Shown: in pieces, positions 62,500-64,000 of the stretch | Layout of the letters: each line of letters opens with the position of its first letter | Position numbering within the stretch: the stretch's first letter is position 1 | Source: Clostridia bacterium | GTDB lineage: Bacteria; Bacillota; Clostridia; Oscillospirales; Butyricicoccaceae | Direction: 5' to 3' | DNA length: 64,000 nt | NCBI GenBank assembly: GCA_021205365.1 | Contig: JAJPXP010000055.1 | Span: 1 to 64,000 of the forward strand | Notes under the pieces: generated by a model | Seen by the model: the letters and a program-made list of their open reading frames with translations, nothing else | Told to the model about the DNA's origin: nothing | Database searches by the model: none | Program-made: the position numbers and the translations under genes

Positions 62500-63537
62500 G
62501 TGTTAAAGAAAAGATTACTTGCAGCCATTCTGGCTGGTGTTACAGCACTGACACTCACGGCCTGTGGCAACAGCGCGTCTACGGGAAATGCTTCATCGGG
62601 AAGTGGGAATACGGACACATCTGAAAATCTGACGACGGTTCGCTATGCCATTATGACCAACAATCAGTCTCAGTGGTATGCCGTTATTGGAGATGAAACC
62701 GGTATTTTTGCCGATCATGGTATTCAGTTGGAAATCACTGAATTTGCGGCAGGCATCAATACAGTAGATGCGATTGTTACAGAACAGGCGGATATCGGCG
62801 TTCTTGCAGACTATGCTGCGGTCAACCGCATTGGCAACACACAGGATAACTCTAACCTGAGAATTATCTCCCGCATTGCAACGAATGCAGGCCAGGGTGC
62901 GACCTCTCTTTATGTTGACCCGAACAAAATCCACTCATTAGAGGATCTGGCAGGTCAGGGCTTTGCTACTCAGCCAGGCACCGTTGTGGATTATTGGATT
63001 GCCAAGACCTATGAAGAAGCAAACATTCCGGAGGACCAACAGGTAATCCTGAATTGTGATAGCTTCGCTTCTGCCGTAACAGTTCTGACTTCTGGAGAAG
63101 GTGCTGCATTCTGGTGCAGCGGCGTGAATGCACAGAAGCTGGAGGAAGCTGGCTTTGAAGCACTGATTACGCTGGATGATCTTGACCTGCATACAGATCA
63201 GTATAATATTACTTCTACTACATTTCTGGAAGAACATGAAGATGTTGTAGAGGAATTTCTTCTGGCACAGCAGGAAGTCAGCGAATGGATTGCAAATCAT
63301 AAGGAGGAAGCTGCCCAAATTATTGAGGAAAGAACCGGGAATCCGGCAGAACAGGTCCTTGCGGAATATGATGCGCTTACCCTGACGATAGATTTCCCGC
63401 AGGAGACAGTGGACCACTTCAATAGCATCAAGGAATGGGCCGTTGAAAACGGTACCTTTGCAGACTATGATGTTCTGGATTATACGGATCTGTCTGCGCT
63501 GAAAGGAGCGATTCCGGACGCTGCAGCGATAGATTGA
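62500..63537 (+). CDS. ABC substrate-binding lipoprotein, NMT1/SsuA-like, copy 1
   Basis: The 345-residue precursor starts at GTG 62500 (RBS GGAGG) with a signal peptide and lipobox LTAC (Cys22), then a Ser/Gly/Asn linker. The mature part is a two-lobe periplasmic-binding protein of the NMT1/SsuA/TauA type (YAIMTNNQSQWYAVIGDETG, QADIGVLADYAA). It should capture an organic solute outside the cell; aliphatic sulfonates or aromatic compounds are usual for the group. The permease and ATPase genes are not in the window. Confidence 0.88.
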   Translation: MLKKRLLAAILAGVTALTLTACGNSASTGNASSGSGNTDTSENLTTVRYAIMTNNQSQWYAVIGDETGIFADHGIQLEITEFAAGINTVDAIVTEQADIGVLADYAAVNRIGNTQDNSNLRIISRIATNAGQGATSLYVDPNKIHSLEDLAGQGFATQPGTVVDYWIAKTYEEANIPEDQQVILNCDSFASAVTVLTSGEGAAFWCSGVNAQKLEEAGFEALITLDDLDLHTDQYNITSTTFLEEHEDVVEEFLLAQQEVSEWIANHKEEAAQIIEERTGNPAEQVLAEYDALTLTIDFPQETVDHFNSIKEWAVENGTFADYDVLDYTDLSALKGAIPDAAAID

Positions 63538-63677
63538 CGATGAGAAATGAGCCATAGGTAAAAAGGCGTGAAACAACAGTGTAAATGAATTGACTGATTT
63601 ATCTAGCCAGGCCTATGGCTGGATACAAAGGCTGATCTGGCATGGCAATACCATGAACGATAAGCGTGAACCGATGA
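63538..63677 (+). other. Spacer between lipoprotein copies with a 9-bp stem
   Basis: This 140-bp segment has no clear gene. AGCCATAGG (63550-63558) pairs perfectly with CCTATGGCT (63612-63620) around a 53-base loop. A 30-codon frame from a TTG ends at a TAG at 63679-63681 but lacks an RBS. It may be a structured leader or decayed sequence from the duplication. Confidence 0.35.
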
Positions 63678-63811
63678 AGTAGCAGGAGGAGAATACGATG
63701 ATTGCATTGGCCTTTTGGAGGCGATGTCGCTGGGATGAACGAATGTGCGCTGGCTAAACAAAGCTTTTGAAAAAACATAAAAATATAGTCTATATTCTGG
63801 AGGAAAATATT
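63678..63811 (+). repeat. Leader repeat unit, copy 2, with 19-codon ORF
   Basis: Almost identical to 62374-62499 over its first 65 bases. RBS AGGAGG and ATG at 63699 give a 19-codon ORF (MIALAFWRRCRWDERMCAG). In this copy the alternative frame stops early (after AKQSF), so it cannot be fused to the lipoprotein. Confidence 0.55.
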
Positions 63812-64000
63812 GTGTTAAAGAAAAGATTGCTTACAGCCATTCTGGCTGGCATTACAGCACTGACACTTACCGCCTGCGGCAACAGCACATCTACAGGAAA
63901 TGCTTCATCGGGAAGCGGCGACGCGGCCGCATCGGATGAATTGACGACTGTTCGTTATGCGGTGATGACCAACAACCAATCTCAGTGGTATGCCGTGATT
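63812..64000 (+). CDS. ABC substrate-binding lipoprotein, copy 2 (partial)
   Basis: GTG 63812 with GGAGG opens a frame nearly the same as copy 1: MLKKRLLTAILAGI, lipobox LTAC, the same GNS linker, then VRYAVMTNNQSQWYAVI to the window edge. It is a tandem paralog. The variable part is the linker after Cys22, so copy 2 diverged after duplication or recognises a related ligand. Confidence 0.9.
   Translation, partial: MLKKRLLTAILAGITALTLTACGNSTSTGNASSGSGDAAASDELTTVRYAVMTNNQSQWYAVI

Noticed and set aside
63538..63677. TPP riboswitch
   Set aside because: Only a CTGATCTGG-like fragment is present; the CTGAGA core and the 5' helix partner are absent.
1..64000. CRISPR array, rRNA or insertion sequence
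   Set aside because: No regularly spaced direct repeats, rRNA-like sequence or transposase frames were seen.

Overview
The window comes from a Gram-positive anaerobe of the class Clostridia, most like the gut Oscillospirales. The evidence is strong AGGAGG ribosome binding sites, many intrinsic terminators, glycine and cobalamin riboswitches, lipoprotein signal peptides, Clostridia-type hypothetical genes and corrinoid methyl-transfer genes. There is no rRNA gene, so the genus cannot be named. I saw no phage, insertion sequence or CRISPR array.

Layout. 0-4 kb: tail of an unknown gene, then a minus-strand operon of LRR protein, VWA/metallopeptidase-like protein and MoxR-type AAA ATPase; the ATPase has an in-frame TAG ahead of its Walker A. 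4-7.3 kb: alpha/beta hydrolase, CatA-like acetyltransferase, and a saccharopine-dehydrogenase-like gene behind a glycine-type riboswitch. 7.3-17.5 kb: a corrinoid methyl-transfer island with two AraC regulators (one with a PocR domain), two UROD-family methyltransferases, a RACo-type corrinoid activator, a hydantoinase/oxoprolinase-type protein, a DUF1638 protein and a corrinoid protein. 17.5-37.7 kb: ordinary genome with two MATE transporters each followed by an unknown gene, a secreted nuclease-like lipoprotein, RNA-related enzymes, three tRNAs, an SNF symporter, Nudix, HAD and PRTase proteins, pyruvate carboxylase, a FocA/NirC-type channel, a cobalamin-riboswitch operon (Cys-rich protein plus LysR) and a cobalamin-independent methionine-synthase-like gene.

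37.9-60.2 kb is the most striking part. Five consecutive two-gene modules each encode a pair of full-length exporter-fold ABC half-transporters (ten in total), and each pair has its own regulator (three TetR, two AraC). The first and second genes of the pairs form two recognisable lineages (A and B). The three TetR modules share an arrangement of hairpin, GTTAGC-N4-GCTAAC-type palindrome and RBS ahead of the A gene. The divergent middle modules share a mirror-image promoter/operator region. This looks like an expanded, separately inducible array of heterodimeric transporters; the substrates are unknown.

60.2-64 kb: two LacI/CcpA-type operator-like palindromes, a CPHC thioredoxin-like protein, a cytoplasmic arylsulfotransferase-family protein and a tandemly duplicated NMT1/SsuA-like substrate-binding lipoprotein. 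Each lipoprotein copy is preceded by a conserved leader that contains a 19-codon ORF. The second copy runs off the window. Together these suggest organosulfur or aromatic-sulfate metabolism, which is inference.
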